NCBI GenBank assembly: GCA_016791425.1
Contig: JAEUMQ010000019.1
Coordinates: 1-60,172 of the forward strand
Direction: 5' to 3'
Source of the DNA: Hyphomonadaceae bacterium
Lineage (GTDB): Bacteria; Pseudomonadota; Alphaproteobacteria; Caulobacterales; Aquidulcibacteraceae
Length of the DNA stretch: 60,172 bases
This document shows, in pieces, positions 15,931 to 23,923 of this stretch. Positions within the stretch are counted from its first letter, which is position 1. Every line of letters starts with the position of its first letter. The position numbers and the translations under genes are program-made. The notes below the pieces were generated by a model, which searched no databases, was not told the DNA's origin, and was given only the letters and a program-made list of their open reading frames with translations.

Positions 15931-17172
15931 GTGAAACCAGCATCAGACAAGCGCGCCCTCGCCTTCATCCTCCTCGCCATGCTCATCGATTCGATGGGCT
16001 TCGGCATCGTCATGCCCGTGCTCCCGCAATTGCTCGTCGAGCTCACCGGCGTTTCGGTGTCGCAGGCCACGCGTCAGGCCGGCTGGCTCCTCGTCACTTT
16101 CGCCGCGCTGCAATTCGCCTGCAGCCCGCTGCTCGGCGCCCTTTCGGACCGCTTCGGCCGCCGCCCCGTCCTCCTCCTCTCGATGTTCGCCTTCTCGCTG
16201 AACTATGTCCTGATGGCCGCTGCGCCCGATCTCGCCTGGCTTTTCCTCGGCCGCGCGATCGCCGGCATTTCCGGCGCGCTTTACGCGCCCGCCAACGCCT
16301 ACATCGCCGACATCACGCCCCCGCAAGCGCGCGCGCAGCGCTTCGGCCTCGTCGGCGCCGCGTTCGGCTTGGGCTTCATCCTCGGCCCCGCGCTCGGCGG
16401 CCTCATCGGCCAGTTCGGAACCCGCGCGCCCTTCTATGTCGCCGGCGCGCTTGCAGGGCTCAACGTGATCTTCGGCTTCTTCGCGCTGCCGGAATCGCTT
16501 GCCCCGCAGAACCGGCGCGCCTTCTCCCTTGCGCGCGCCAATCCGTTCGGCGCGCTGCGCGCGCTCGCGCGCCACAAGGGCGTGCTCCCGATCATCGCCG
16601 TGCTCGTGCTCTGGAACCTCTCGGTTCAGGTCTATCCCACCACCTGGGCTTTCTGGGCCACGCTCCGCTTCGACTTCTCGCCGGCCGAGATCGGCGCCAC
16701 GCTCGCCTATACCGGCCTGCTGATGGCGAGCGTGCAGATCTTCCTCACCGGCCGCATCGTCAGCGCGTTCGGCGAACAGCGCGCCGCGCTCTTCGGCTTC
16801 GTGTCGCTGATCATCCCGTTCCTGCTCTACATGATCATCGACAAGGGCTGGATGGTCTATGCGGTCGGCCTCCTCGCCTTCTTCCAGGGCGTCGGCGGAC
16901 CGGCCTTGAACGCGCTCATCTCCCAGCGCGTCCCCTCCAATGCCCAAGGCGAATTGCAGGGCGGCGTCGCGAGCCTCAACGGCCTTGCCGCCATCGTCGG
17001 CCCATGGGCGTTCACCGAGACGCTCTCCCGCGCCACCGCGCCCGGCCTCGCTCACCCCTTCGCCGGCGCCGCCTTCGTCCTCGCCGCGGCGATCGCGGCA
17101 TGCGCGCTCCTCCTCTTCCTCTTCGTCACCCGCAAGCCCGCCGCCGTCCCGCAGCCCGACGCCGTTGCTTGA
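15931..17172 (+). CDS. MFS transporter, TetA-like
   Basis: The protein has 413 residues and twelve predicted spans. The loop between spans 2 and 3 carries [14 protein letters not shown], the MFS signature motif A, and span 5 holds [13 protein letters not shown], motif C of the drug:proton antiporters. The opening [23 protein letters not shown] is typical of the tetracycline-resistance TCR/TetA group. It probably exports a small compound with proton antiport; the compound is unknown and no TetR gene is adjacent. The start is GTG 15931 with an AGGAA site eight bases upstream. Confidence 0.9.
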   Translation: MKPASDKRALAFILLAMLIDSMGFGIVMPVLPQLLVELTGVSVSQATRQAGWLLVTFAALQFACSPLLGALSDRFGRRPVLLLSMFAFSLNYVLMAAAPDLAWLFLGRAIAGISGALYAPANAYIADITPPQARAQRFGLVGAAFGLGFILGPALGGLIGQFGTRAPFYVAGALAGLNVIFGFFALPESLAPQNRRAFSLARANPFGALRALARHKGVLPIIAVLVLWNLSVQVYPTTWAFWATLRFDFSPAEIGATLAYTGLLMASVQIFLTGRIVSAFGEQRAALFGFVSLIIPFLLYMIIDKGWMVYAVGLLAFFQGVGGPALNALISQRVPSNAQGELQGGVASLNGLAAIVGPWAFTETLSRATAPGLAHPFAGAAFVLAAAIAACALLLFLFVTRKPAAVPQPDAVA

Positions 17173-17225
17173 CCGAGGGCGGAGGGGCTAGGTTCGCGCC
17201 CGTCAGAACAACCGGGGGGGCCTCC

Positions 17226-18155
17226 ATGCGGCTCGACAACGAACAGCAATCCTCGAACATCGAGGACCGTCGCGGACGCAAGGGCGGCGGCGGAGGCGGC
17301 GGCTTCGGCGGCGGGCTCCCGTTCGGCGCGCGCGGCATACCCATTTGGGGCATCGTCGTCATCGCCATCATCTTCTTGCTGTTGCCCGCCGGGATCCGCA
17401 ATTCGATCCTCGGCCAGCTCTCCGGCATGGCCGGCGGCGGCTCCTCGCTGGTGCAGGGCGCCGACCCCACCGCCGAGCCCGCCTCCAACACCTGCCCCAC
17501 CGGCGACGCGCCGTGCATCTTCGTCGCCCGCGTGCTCAACACCACCGAGCGCACCTGGACGCAGAAGTTCGCCGAGAACGCCGTGCCCGGCGCGCGTGGG
17601 CCCTACCAGCCGCCGGTGCTCGTGCTCTTCGACGGTCGCGTGGACACCGCGTGCGGCGCCGCCAGCGCGGATGTCGGCCCGTTCTACTGCCCCGGCGACA
17701 ACAAGCTCTATATCGACCTCTCCTTCTATGACGTGATGACGCGCCGCCTGAACGCGCCCGGCGATTTCGCGCAGGCCTACGTGATCGCGCACGAAGTCGG
17801 CCACCACATCCAGTTCCTCACCGGCGCCACGCGCCAGGTCGACGCCGCGCGCGGCGGCCCCCGCGCCAACGAGATGTCCGTGCGGCTCGAGCTGCAGGCC
17901 GATTGCTATGCCGGCGTCTGGGGCCACGAAACCAACGAAGGCGGGCAGCTCGATCCCGGCGACCTTGAAGAAGCGCTCAACGCCGCCCATCAGATCGGCG
18001 ACGACACGCTGCAAACCCAATCGAAAGGCTACGCCCAGCCAAGCACCTTCACCCACGGCTCGAGCGCGCAGCGCATGAAATGGTTCCGCCAGGGCTTCAC
18101 CAGCGGCGACCCGCGCACCTGCGACACCTTCACGCCGTCAGCCAGCCAACTCTAA
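17226..18155 (+). CDS. Neutral zinc metallopeptidase, YpfJ family
   Basis: The protein has 309 residues. After a basic, glycine-rich N-terminus (residues 10-35) comes one membrane span (about 38-56), so the bulk lies outside the cytoplasm. The zinc site HEVGHH is at 189-194, followed by the third ligand region ELQADCYAGVW. PGDNKLYIDLSFYD is also typical of the family. The family is annotated as a neutral zinc metallopeptidase from its motif; substrates are not known. ATG 17226 follows an open AT-poor gap of 53 bases after the MFS gene. Two palindromic repeats lie directly downstream. Confidence 0.92.
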   Translation: MRLDNEQQSSNIEDRRGRKGGGGGGGFGGGLPFGARGIPIWGIVVIAIIFLLLPAGIRNSILGQLSGMAGGGSSLVQGADPTAEPASNTCPTGDAPCIFVARVLNTTERTWTQKFAENAVPGARGPYQPPVLVLFDGRVDTACGAASADVGPFYCPGDNKLYIDLSFYDVMTRRLNAPGDFAQAYVIAHEVGHHIQFLTGATRQVDAARGGPRANEMSVRLELQADCYAGVWGHETNEGGQLDPGDLEEALNAAHQIGDDTLQTQSKGYAQPSTFTHGSSAQRMKWFRQGFTSGDPRTCDTFTPSASQL

Positions 18156-18175
18156 CCTCGAAGAAAGCGCTCTTT

Positions 18176-18230
18176 CCTCCCCCGTTCACGGGGGAGGTGT
18201 CGCGAGCTTCGCTCGCGACGGTGGGGGCGC
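18176..18230 (+). repeat. Palindromic repeat, two-stem class (A)
   Basis: CCTCCCCC-GTTCAC-GGGGGAGG, then T, then GTCGCGAGC-TTC-GCTCGCGAC, then GGTGGGGGCGC. It starts 20 bases after the metallopeptidase stop and is the cleanest copy of the class. Confidence 0.85.
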
Positions 18231-18248
18231 AACCTCCGCAACGCCATT

Positions 18249-18300
18249 CCCTCCCCCATCGGGGGAGGGCATCATCGCGCAGCGATGACGGGTGGGGGGC
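18249..18300 (+). repeat. Palindromic repeat, class A with a divergent second stem
   Basis: CCCTCCCCC-ATC-GGGGGAGGG, then TCATCGC-GCA-GCGATGA, then CGGGTGGGGGG. The second stem has a different sequence from the neighbour at 18199-18219 but is fully paired. Confidence 0.8.
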
Positions 18301-18394
18301 CGCGCAAGCGTTCAAACGTCAGCGCGCATGCACCCCCTTCGTCCCGCCTGCATCGCTGCGCGACACTTCCCCCGCACGAGGGGAAAGAAAGCGC

Positions 18395-18790
18395 CTAATG
18401 CCAGAGGCCGAGCACCGCGCCGATCAGCGTGAACGCGAGCGTGTTGTAGCCGCCATTGATCAGCCCGTGCGCCAGCGGCCGCCGCTCGAAGAGATAAACG
18501 ATCCCGAACGCCGCCGCGACCCAGCACAACCCGGCGGCAAATCCCGCCGCCGTCGCAAACCCGAGCGCCGGCTTGGGCCCGAGAAACATCGCAAACACCC
18601 CCGCCTGCACCAGCGCCAGCGCAAACGATCCTCCGAAGATCACGCCCGTGTTCGAGGTCTTGATCTGCTCGTCGGTGACGCCGGCCGCCTTCTGCCACGC
18701 CTTCCCAAAGAGCGGCCCGTACCACAAGCCCCCGAGCACGAAGCTCGACGCCGCCGCCGCGATCACCGCCAGCCAATTCACGTCCGGCAT
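18395..18790 (-). CDS. DUF1761 family membrane protein
   Basis: The protein has 131 residues and four predicted spans. It opens with NWLAVIAAAASSFVLGGLWYGPLFGKAWQKA, the characteristic start of DUF1761, and ends with HGLINGGYNTLAFTLIGAVLGLW. The family has no known function. It stands alone between two palindromic repeat groups. Both its ends fit the family length, so the gene is intact. Confidence 0.85.
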   Translation of the reverse strand: MPDVNWLAVIAAAASSFVLGGLWYGPLFGKAWQKAAGVTDEQIKTSNTGVIFGGSFALALVQAGVFAMFLGPKPALGFATAAGFAAGLCWVAAAFGIVYLFERRPLAHGLINGGYNTLAFTLIGAVLGLWH

Positions 18791-18817
18791 CTCATCCCCC
18801 CTTTGCCAGCTACACGC

Positions 18818-18859
18818 CCCCTCTCCCCTTCAGGGGAGAGGGGTGGGTGAGGGGTGGCC
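18818..18859 (+). repeat. Palindromic repeat, class C
   Basis: CCCCTCTCCCC-TTCA-GGGGAGAGGGG followed by TGGGTGAGGGGTGGCC, the same plan as 15666-15704. Confidence 0.75.
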
Positions 18860-18899
18860 TCAAGCGCGCCGCTCACCAATCGTCCGCACACAAATCAAA

Positions 18900-19502
18900 T
18901 CAGGCGACCACCTTCGCGCTCGCCTCCAGCATCTGGAAATGCGTGCGCAGCATCGCCACCGCGCGATCGAAATACGCGACCTCGCGATGCGTGCGCGCCT
19001 GCATCACGCCGCCCTCCATCGTCGTCAACACGAATTGCGCGAGCCCCTCGTGATCGAGCGCGCGCGGCAACCGCGCGCCCGCCGCCTCGAGCTGCCGCAC
19101 GATCGCATTCGTCCATCCGACAAAATTCGCCGCCAGCAGGTCGCGCACCTGCGGATCGGGCTCGTGCAGCTCGAGCGCCAGCGACCCGATCGGGCATCCA
19201 TACGTGCAATCGGTCTCCACGATGAGCCGCCGATAGAGCGCCAGAAGCGCGAAGATCCGCTCGATCGGATCGTCCACGCCTTCCCACGCGGGCTTCAGCA
19301 GCATCTCCTCGATGCCGTCCCGATAGGCCTCCAGCACGCCGACCAGCACGTCCTGCTTCGACGGGAAGAAGTGATAGAGGCTGCCCGAATTGAGCTGCGT
19401 CCGGGACAGCAAATCGGCGATCGAGGTCGAGTTGAACCCCTTCAGCCAGAAGAGCTCCATCGCCGCGTGCACGATCCTGGCTCTGGTGTCCTTCGGCGCC
19501 AT
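18900..19502 (-). CDS. TetR family transcription regulator
   Basis: The protein has 200 residues from ATG 19502, which has an AGAGGGGGC site; an upstream frame to 19529 lies in the operator. Residues about 5-50 are the TetR helix-turn-helix (RARIVHAAMELFWLKGFNSTSIADLLSRTQLNSGSLYHFFPSKQDVLVGVL). The C-terminal domain keeps the pattern YGCPIGSLALEL and VLTTMEGGVMQART found in the AcuR/TetR_C group. It likely represses itself from the inverted repeat over its own start region. No obvious target neighbours; the ligand is unknown. Confidence 0.9.
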   Translation of the reverse strand: MAPKDTRARIVHAAMELFWLKGFNSTSIADLLSRTQLNSGSLYHFFPSKQDVLVGVLEAYRDGIEEMLLKPAWEGVDDPIERIFALLALYRRLIVETDCTYGCPIGSLALELHEPDPQVRDLLAANFVGWTNAIVRQLEAAGARLPRALDHEGLAQFVLTTMEGGVMQARTHREVAYFDRAVAMLRTHFQMLEASAKVVA

Positions 19503-19510
19503 CCGGCCCC

Positions 19511-19536
19511 CTCTTGGTTGATCATTCAATCAAGAG
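19511..19536 (-). promoter_or_regulatory. Candidate TetR operator
   Basis: Two nested inverted repeats occupy the 35 bases upstream of the TetR start: CTCTTG-N14-CAAGAG (19511-19536) and TTGAT-CATTCA-ATCAA (19518-19533). The region is clearly more AT-rich than its surroundings, as expected for a self-repressed promoter. Confidence 0.5.
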
Positions 19537-19587
19537 TCCGCGCCGCCGTCAAGCGCGCCCAAGAGCAAAGGCTGGACGTGGGTGACG

Positions 19588-19608
19588 CCTTCCCCTGAAA
19601 GGGGGAGG
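19588..19608. repeat. Degenerate palindromic repeat
   Basis: CCTTCCCCTGAAAGGGGGAGG is an imperfect relative of the class A first stem, followed by a run of G. It lies after the lipoprotein gene. Confidence 0.5.
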
Positions 19609-19619
19609 TAACGGGGGGG

Positions 19620-20183
19620 CTACCGCCGCCCCCGCCGCGCCGCCTCGTTCTCCGGCTGCAGCTCCATGTATTCCGCCGGCGCCGCCCCGCCCCGCACGAA
19701 TGCCGGCAGCACATATGCGCGATAGAACCGCACGATCGCCTCGCGCGACGTGAACGCGCACTCCCCGTAGGATTTCGGCTCGCACAGGCCCGCCACGTCC
19801 GGCGTCTTGTCTCCGAACGCGCCGAGATTGACGATCATCCGGTAGCCATCCCCGCGCCGCCACAGGAACGCATACGCCACAGCATCATCATCGAACTGCG
19901 TCTGCACGACATAATCCTCTTCGCGCGTGCCGCGGATCGCCACGAACATCGCGTGCATCGGCTTGTCTTCGCCGCGCCCGACGGGGACCACGACATATCC
20001 GCGCCCTTCGCGCCGAAACATCAGCGAGCGCTGCTCGCTCCTGTTCTCGCCTTCGATCCACGCGAATTGCGCGCCGTCGCGGATCGGCAGAGCCGCCTCG
20101 CGCCCCGAAAAGAGCGGCGCCTCGGACGAGAACGCGCACGCGCTGACGATGCACGCGACGATGAGGATGAGGAGGCGCTTCAT
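19620..20183 (-). CDS. Lipoprotein, hypothetical
   Basis: The protein has 187 residues with a lipoprotein signal: LILIVACIVSAC, with the lipobox VSAC giving cysteine 16 as the lipid anchor. The mature part is a mixed alpha/beta domain without recognised motif (FAWIEGENRSEQRSLMFRREGRGYVVVPVG, then GTREEDYVVQTQFDDDAVAYAFLWRRGDGYRMIV). It should sit in the outer or inner membrane facing the periplasm. I do not recognise a family. The gene stops a few bases after the VOC gene region and lies on the same strand as DAHP synthase and VOC. Confidence 0.75.
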   Translation of the reverse strand: MKRLLILIVACIVSACAFSSEAPLFSGREAALPIRDGAQFAWIEGENRSEQRSLMFRREGRGYVVVPVGRGEDKPMHAMFVAIRGTREEDYVVQTQFDDDAVAYAFLWRRGDGYRMIVNLGAFGDKTPDVAGLCEPKSYGECAFTSREAIVRFYRAYVLPAFVRGGAAPAEYMELQPENEAARRGRR

Positions 20184-20192
20184 CAGTGCGCC

Positions 20193-20543
20193 CTAACCAT
20201 GCGCCAGCTTATGTTGCGGCTGATAGAACGCGAGCTTGCCGCCGCCTGGCAACGTGACCCCGCTCAAGCGTCCCCATCCCGCCTCGACGATCGGCTCGCA
20301 CGCGAACCCAAGCCCCGTCAGCCGCGCGATCTCCGCCTCGACATTCTCGACCATGAGATAGAGCTGATGCTTGCCCGCGCTCTCGTCGGCGGGATGGAAC
20401 GCCGCCTCGCTCGGCGGCAGCTTGAAGATGAGCCACCCGCCGCCCGCATCGACATTGTCGAAGCCCATCACGTCCCTGAAGAACGCGCGATCCTTGTCCG
20501 CATCCCGCGTGAAGATCACCACATGCGCGCCGAGAATGGCCAT
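20193..20543 (-). CDS. VOC (glyoxalase-like) family protein
   Basis: The protein has 116 residues and one VOC module pair: AILGAHVVIFTRDADKDRAFFRDVMGF, then HQLYLMVENVEAEIARLTGLGF and a last strand GVTLPGGGKLAFYQP. The fold supports metal-dependent isomerases, dioxygenases and resistance proteins, but the family name does not fix the reaction. Downstream it nearly abuts the lipoprotein gene (9 bases), so they may share a transcript. Confidence 0.85.
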   Translation of the reverse strand: MAILGAHVVIFTRDADKDRAFFRDVMGFDNVDAGGGWLIFKLPPSEAAFHPADESAGKHQLYLMVENVEAEIARLTGLGFACEPIVEAGWGRLSGVTLPGGGKLAFYQPQHKLAHG

Positions 20544-20557
20544 CGAGCGTCTCCTCT

Positions 20558-20686
20558 CACGCTCCCCGGCCGAGCGTGCGAAGCACGCGACGAGCCGGGG
20601 CCCAAGCCTCCGCGTCGCACCGAGCGCAGGCCATGCTGCACGTTGGACCCCGGATCGCTCGCTAGCGCTCACGCCCGGGGAGCGTG
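20558..20686. repeat. Long intergenic inverted repeat
   Basis: The outer arms CACGCTCCCCGG (20558-20569) and CCGGGGAGCGTG (20675-20686) pair perfectly over 105 bases; within lies GCGTGC-GAA-GCACGC (20574-20588) and other GC stems. The element fills the gap between DAHP synthase and the VOC gene and touches the DAHP synthase stop codon, so it may also work as its 3' structure. Confidence 0.65.
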
Positions 20687-22066
20687 TCAGCTCGCCTTCT
20701 GCTTCTTCCCGTTCTGCCGCACGCCGCGCAAGCCTTCCGCGATCAGGAACGCGAGGTCGAGCGCCTGCTGGCCATTGAGCCGCGGGTCGCAATGCGTGTG
20801 ATAGCGGTCCTGCAGATTTTCCTCGGTGATCTCCTGCGCGCCGCCGATGCATTCGGTCACCTGCGCGCCGGTCATCTCGAAATGCACCCCGCCCGGATAC
20901 GCGCCCTCGGCCGGCAGCGCTTCCATGAACGTGCGCACTTCCGAGAGGATGGCGTTGAACGGCCGCGTCTTGTAGCCCGTCGACGTCTTCAGCGTGTTCC
21001 CGTGCATCGGATCGCACGACCACAGCACATTGCGCCCTTCCCGCACGACGGGCCGCACCAGCTTCGGAATGCCCGCCGCCGCCTTCTCCGCGCCGAACCG
21101 CGCGATGAGCGTCAGCCGCCCCGGCTCGTTCTCCGGGTTGAGCACATCGATCAGCTTCAGCAATTCGTCCGGATCGAGCGACGGCCCGCACTTCAGCCCG
21201 ATCGGGTTCTTGATCCCGCGCGCGTACTCGATATGCGCGCCGTCGAGCTGGCGCGTGCGGTCCCCGATCCACAGCATGTGGGCGCTGGTGTCGTACCAAT
21301 CGCCGGTGGTCGAATCCACGCGCGTCATCGCCTCCTCGAACCCGAGCAGCAGCGCCTCGTGCGAGGTGTAGACGTTCACCTGCTTCACCTGCGGCGAGGA
21401 TTCCGGCGTGATCCCGCACGCCTCCATGAACGCGAGCGCGTCCGAGATCCGATCCGCCAGCTCCGAATAGCGCTTGCCTTCCGGGCTCTCCTTCACGAAC
21501 CCGAGCGTCCAGCGATGCACATTGTGCAGGTCCGCATAACCGCCGTTCGCGAACGCGCGAATGAGGTTGAGCGTCGCCGCCGATTGCCCATAGGCCTTCA
21601 GGAGGCGGTCCGGATCGGGAATCCGCGCTTCGGGCGTGAACTCCATCCCGTTGATGTTGTCGCCCCGGTAGGACGGCAGCGTCACGCCGTTGATGGTCTC
21701 GGTCGGCTCCGAGCGCGGCTTGGCGAACTGCCCCGCCATCCGCGCCACCTTCACCACCGGCTTCGCGCCCGCATAGGTGAGCACGACGCTCATCTGCATC
21801 AGCGCCCGGAACGTGTCGCGGATGTTGTCGGGATGGAATTCCTTGAAGCTCTCGGCGCAATCGCCGCCCTGCAGCAGGAAAGCCTTCCCCGCCGCCGCCT
21901 GGGCCAGCGACGCCTTGAGGTTCCGCGCTTCGCCGGCGAACACCAGCGGCGGATACGAGCGCAGCGTCTCTTCCACCCGCTGCAGATGGGCGGGATCGGG
22001 ATAATCGGTCGGAATTTGCCGGGCCGGCTTCTTGCGCCAGCCCGCGGGCGTCCATTTCTGAGGCAT
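20687..22066 (-). CDS. aroG: Class II 3-deoxy-7-phosphoheptulonate (DAHP) synthase
   Basis: The enzyme of 459 residues condenses phosphoenolpyruvate with erythrose 4-phosphate, the entry to the shikimate pathway for aromatic amino acids. It is the class II (plant-like) type: [20 protein letters not shown] opening, [11 protein letters not shown], then [23 protein letters not shown] and [15 protein letters not shown]. Metal ligands expected for this class (Cys, His, Glu, Asp) lie in these motifs. Length is normal, with no fused chorismate mutase. Whether it is inhibited by aromatic amino acids cannot be read here. Confidence 0.96.
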   Translation of the reverse strand: MPQKWTPAGWRKKPARQIPTDYPDPAHLQRVEETLRSYPPLVFAGEARNLKASLAQAAAGKAFLLQGGDCAESFKEFHPDNIRDTFRALMQMSVVLTYAGAKPVVKVARMAGQFAKPRSEPTETINGVTLPSYRGDNINGMEFTPEARIPDPDRLLKAYGQSAATLNLIRAFANGGYADLHNVHRWTLGFVKESPEGKRYSELADRISDALAFMEACGITPESSPQVKQVNVYTSHEALLLGFEEAMTRVDSTTGDWYDTSAHMLWIGDRTRQLDGAHIEYARGIKNPIGLKCGPSLDPDELLKLIDVLNPENEPGRLTLIARFGAEKAAAGIPKLVRPVVREGRNVLWSCDPMHGNTLKTSTGYKTRPFNAILSEVRTFMEALPAEGAYPGGVHFEMTGAQVTECIGGAQEITEENLQDRYHTHCDPRLNGQQALDLAFLIAEGLRGVRQNGKKQKAS

Positions 22067-22140
22067 GGGCCCCTTTTACGCAAAACTTTGCCGAACGCCT
22101 AGTCCGCCTTGCGGATCGGCCGCGCTTCAGGAATTGGCGG

Positions 22141-22170
22141 CCCCTTCCCTCCCAGGGAGAGGGGGAGGGG
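22141..22170. repeat. Degenerate palindromic repeat
   Basis: CCCCTTCCCTCCC-A-GGGAGAGGGGG and a GGGG tail form an imperfect stem upstream of the DAHP synthase gene, related to the B/C palindromes. Confidence 0.5.
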
Positions 22171-22233
22171 CGAGGAGCGGCGACACCCCTCCGCCTACGG
22201 ATTAGTCCGCAACCTGAGACGATTGCGCCGTGA

Positions 22234-22854
22234 TCAGCGCTGCGGCATCGGCGCGGCCTGGGCGCCCGGCGCGCCATAAGGCGCCGGCGCATCCCCGCCC
22301 TGCAGGAACGCGCATTGCTTGGCCTGCGCGAGATTGTAGAGCCGCTCGCCGCGATACGCCGTCGGCATCATGGTCTGCACGTTCCCGACCACGACTTCCC
22401 GCTCTTGCGCGGCCTGCTGCGCTTGCCGCTGCATGCCGGCGACCTGCGCTTGCATCATCGCGCCCTGTGCATAGCCGAGCCCCGGAATGAACGAGCTCGC
22501 GAGCCCCATCGCCATGCTGGCGCCCATCCCGGCCATCGCCTGTCCGCGCGCGGCCTGCGCGCGCTGCTGCTGCGACTGCGCCCACACGCCCATGTCGGCG
22601 ACGTTCTGCCGGAATTGCGGATCGTTCATCACAATCATGAACTCGGCCTGCAATTGCTCGCACGTCATCGCCTCATCGCCCGGACGCTGCGCGCCGGCCT
22701 GCGCCTGCGCTTGCGAGGCCTCGAACTGCGCCATCATCGCCTCGGCCCCAGCGCCGGTCCCCGCATCGCGAACGCCGCCATCGCGCGGCTGTGCAAAAGC
22801 GGGCGCCGAAATCCCCGCAACGGCCAGCGCCGCAACGACGAGCAAACTGCGCAT
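22234..22854 (-). CDS. Secreted protein of unknown function
   Basis: The protein has 206 residues from the ATG at 22854. A Sec signal peptide (MRSLLVVAALAVAGISAPAFA) is cut before QPRDGG. The mature part is rich in Gln, Ala and Met, with helices (AEAMMAQFEASQAQAQAG, AQSQQQRAQAARGQAMAG), a glycine-rich middle (MGASMAMGLASSFIPGLG) and two cysteines (MTCEQL near residue 64 and KQCAFL near 186) that could form a disulfide in the periplasm. It is not a known family to me. It lies between DAHP synthase and an exported MsrB on the same strand. Confidence 0.7.
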   Translation of the reverse strand: MRSLLVVAALAVAGISAPAFAQPRDGGVRDAGTGAGAEAMMAQFEASQAQAQAGAQRPGDEAMTCEQLQAEFMIVMNDPQFRQNVADMGVWAQSQQQRAQAARGQAMAGMGASMAMGLASSFIPGLGYAQGAMMQAQVAGMQRQAQQAAQEREVVVGNVQTMMPTAYRGERLYNLAQAKQCAFLQGGDAPAPYGAPGAQAAPMPQR

Positions 22855-22928
22855 GGGCAACTCCCCGGGCTTTCCGCGAGATGAGCCTCCTTCGCGCTCT
22901 GGCGCAAGGACCCCGGTCACTTGGCCAG

Positions 22929-23444
22929 TCAGGCCGGCGCGAACCGCAACGCCACGCCGTTATTGCAATAGCGCTGCCCCGTCGGCCGCGGTCCGTCCGG
23001 GAAGACGTGTCCCTGGTGCCCCAGGCACCGCGCGCAATGATATTCGGTGCGCGGCTGCAGCAGAACGTAATCGGCCTTCGTGCCGACATTCTCGGTCATC
23101 ACCCGAAAGAAGCTCGGCCACCCGCTGCCGGAATGGTATTTCCATTCCGACCGGAAGAGCGGCAGCGCGCAGCCCGCGCACACATACGTCCCACGCCGCT
23201 CTTCATCTTCCAGCGGCGACGTGCCGGCCCGCTCCGTTCCCTCTTGCCTGAGCACGTTGAACGCCGCCGGCGAGAGCCGTTCGCGCCATTGCGCGGGCGT
23301 CATGCGCCGGAAGGCGTCGCTGGCGTAGCGCGCCTCGTTCGCCCGCGTGCGGATGGGCTCGTCCCCGATCGCTGACCCGCAGGCCGAGAGAAGAGCGAGC
23401 GCGCCTGCGCCTGAGAGCGCCGCGCGACGTGAGAGCTTTGCCAT
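22929..23444 (-). CDS. msrB: Exported methionine sulfoxide reductase MsrB
   Basis: This second MsrB of the window has 171 residues and a leader absent from the first. The leader combines a Tat-like SRRAAL motif with a lipobox LLSAC (C22), so it is probably a lipoprotein outside the cytoplasm. The body has both zinc CxxC pairs (CAGC and CARC), HQGHVFPDGP and the catalytic cysteine in RYCNNG. It would repair oxidised methionines of envelope proteins. ATG 23444 was chosen because it gives the complete leader; the longer frame overlaps the divergent PadR promoter. Confidence 0.92.
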   Translation of the reverse strand: MAKLSRRAALSGAGALALLSACGSAIGDEPIRTRANEARYASDAFRRMTPAQWRERLSPAAFNVLRQEGTERAGTSPLEDEERRGTYVCAGCALPLFRSEWKYHSGSGWPSFFRVMTENVGTKADYVLLQPRTEYHCARCLGHQGHVFPDGPRPTGQRYCNNGVALRFAPA

Positions 23445-23522
23445 GCCCTCTTCTACGCCATCCGCGCCGGCTTGGTTTCTCCCAACTGCCTTGGGCCCCA
23501 AGGCCCCGCTCCCTACGCCCTC

Positions 23523-23565
23523 TTGACGCCCTTCCCCTCCCTCACTACCTTGTCATTACAAGGTA
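23523..23565 (+). promoter_or_regulatory. PadR promoter with operator over the -10
   Basis: TTGACG (23523-23528), exactly 17 bases and TACCTT (23546-23551) form the promoter. The palindrome TACCTTG-TCATTA-CAAGGTA (23546-23565) begins with the -10 itself, so a bound PadR dimer would exclude polymerase. Confidence 0.65.
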
Positions 23566-23570
23566 CCATC

Positions 23571-23921
23571 GTGAACGAGACCGACAAGTTCGCCGCCGTG
23601 CGCAAAGGCCTGCTCGAGTTCGCGATCCTGAAGATCGTGTCGGGCGCGCGGGTCTACGCCGCCGACATCATGGAGCGCCTCGCCGGCGCGGCCTTCGCCG
23701 CCCAGGAAGGCACGCTCTATCCGCTCCTCTCCAAGCTCCGGCGCGACGAGCTGCTCGACTACGAATGGGTCGAATCCGGCGCCGGGCCGCCGCGCAAGTA
23801 TTATCAGCTCACGGACAAAGGCGCCGCGCGCCTCGCCGAGTTCGAAGCCTATTGGCGCGCCTTGAACGACACGCTCGATCGTCTCGGTCCGCAAGGCCGC
23901 GCCGACATGGGGGAAACCTGA
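23571..23921 (+). CDS. PadR family transcription regulator
   Basis: The protein has 116 residues from GTG 23571, which has AAGG seven bases upstream; the longer open frame to 23472 would cross the promoter. It is the PadR winged helix: KGLLEFAILKIVSGARVYAADIMERLAG, then EGTLYPLLSKLRRDELLDYEWVESGAGPPRKYYQLTDKGAARL. These repressors usually respond to small aromatic or antimicrobial compounds or cell-envelope stress. The start of the PspC gene comes two bases after its stop, so PadR very likely controls itself and PspC. Confidence 0.93.
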   Translation: MNETDKFAAVRKGLLEFAILKIVSGARVYAADIMERLAGAAFAAQEGTLYPLLSKLRRDELLDYEWVESGAGPPRKYYQLTDKGAARLAEFEAYWRALNDTLDRLGPQGRADMGET

Positions 23922-23923
23922 AC

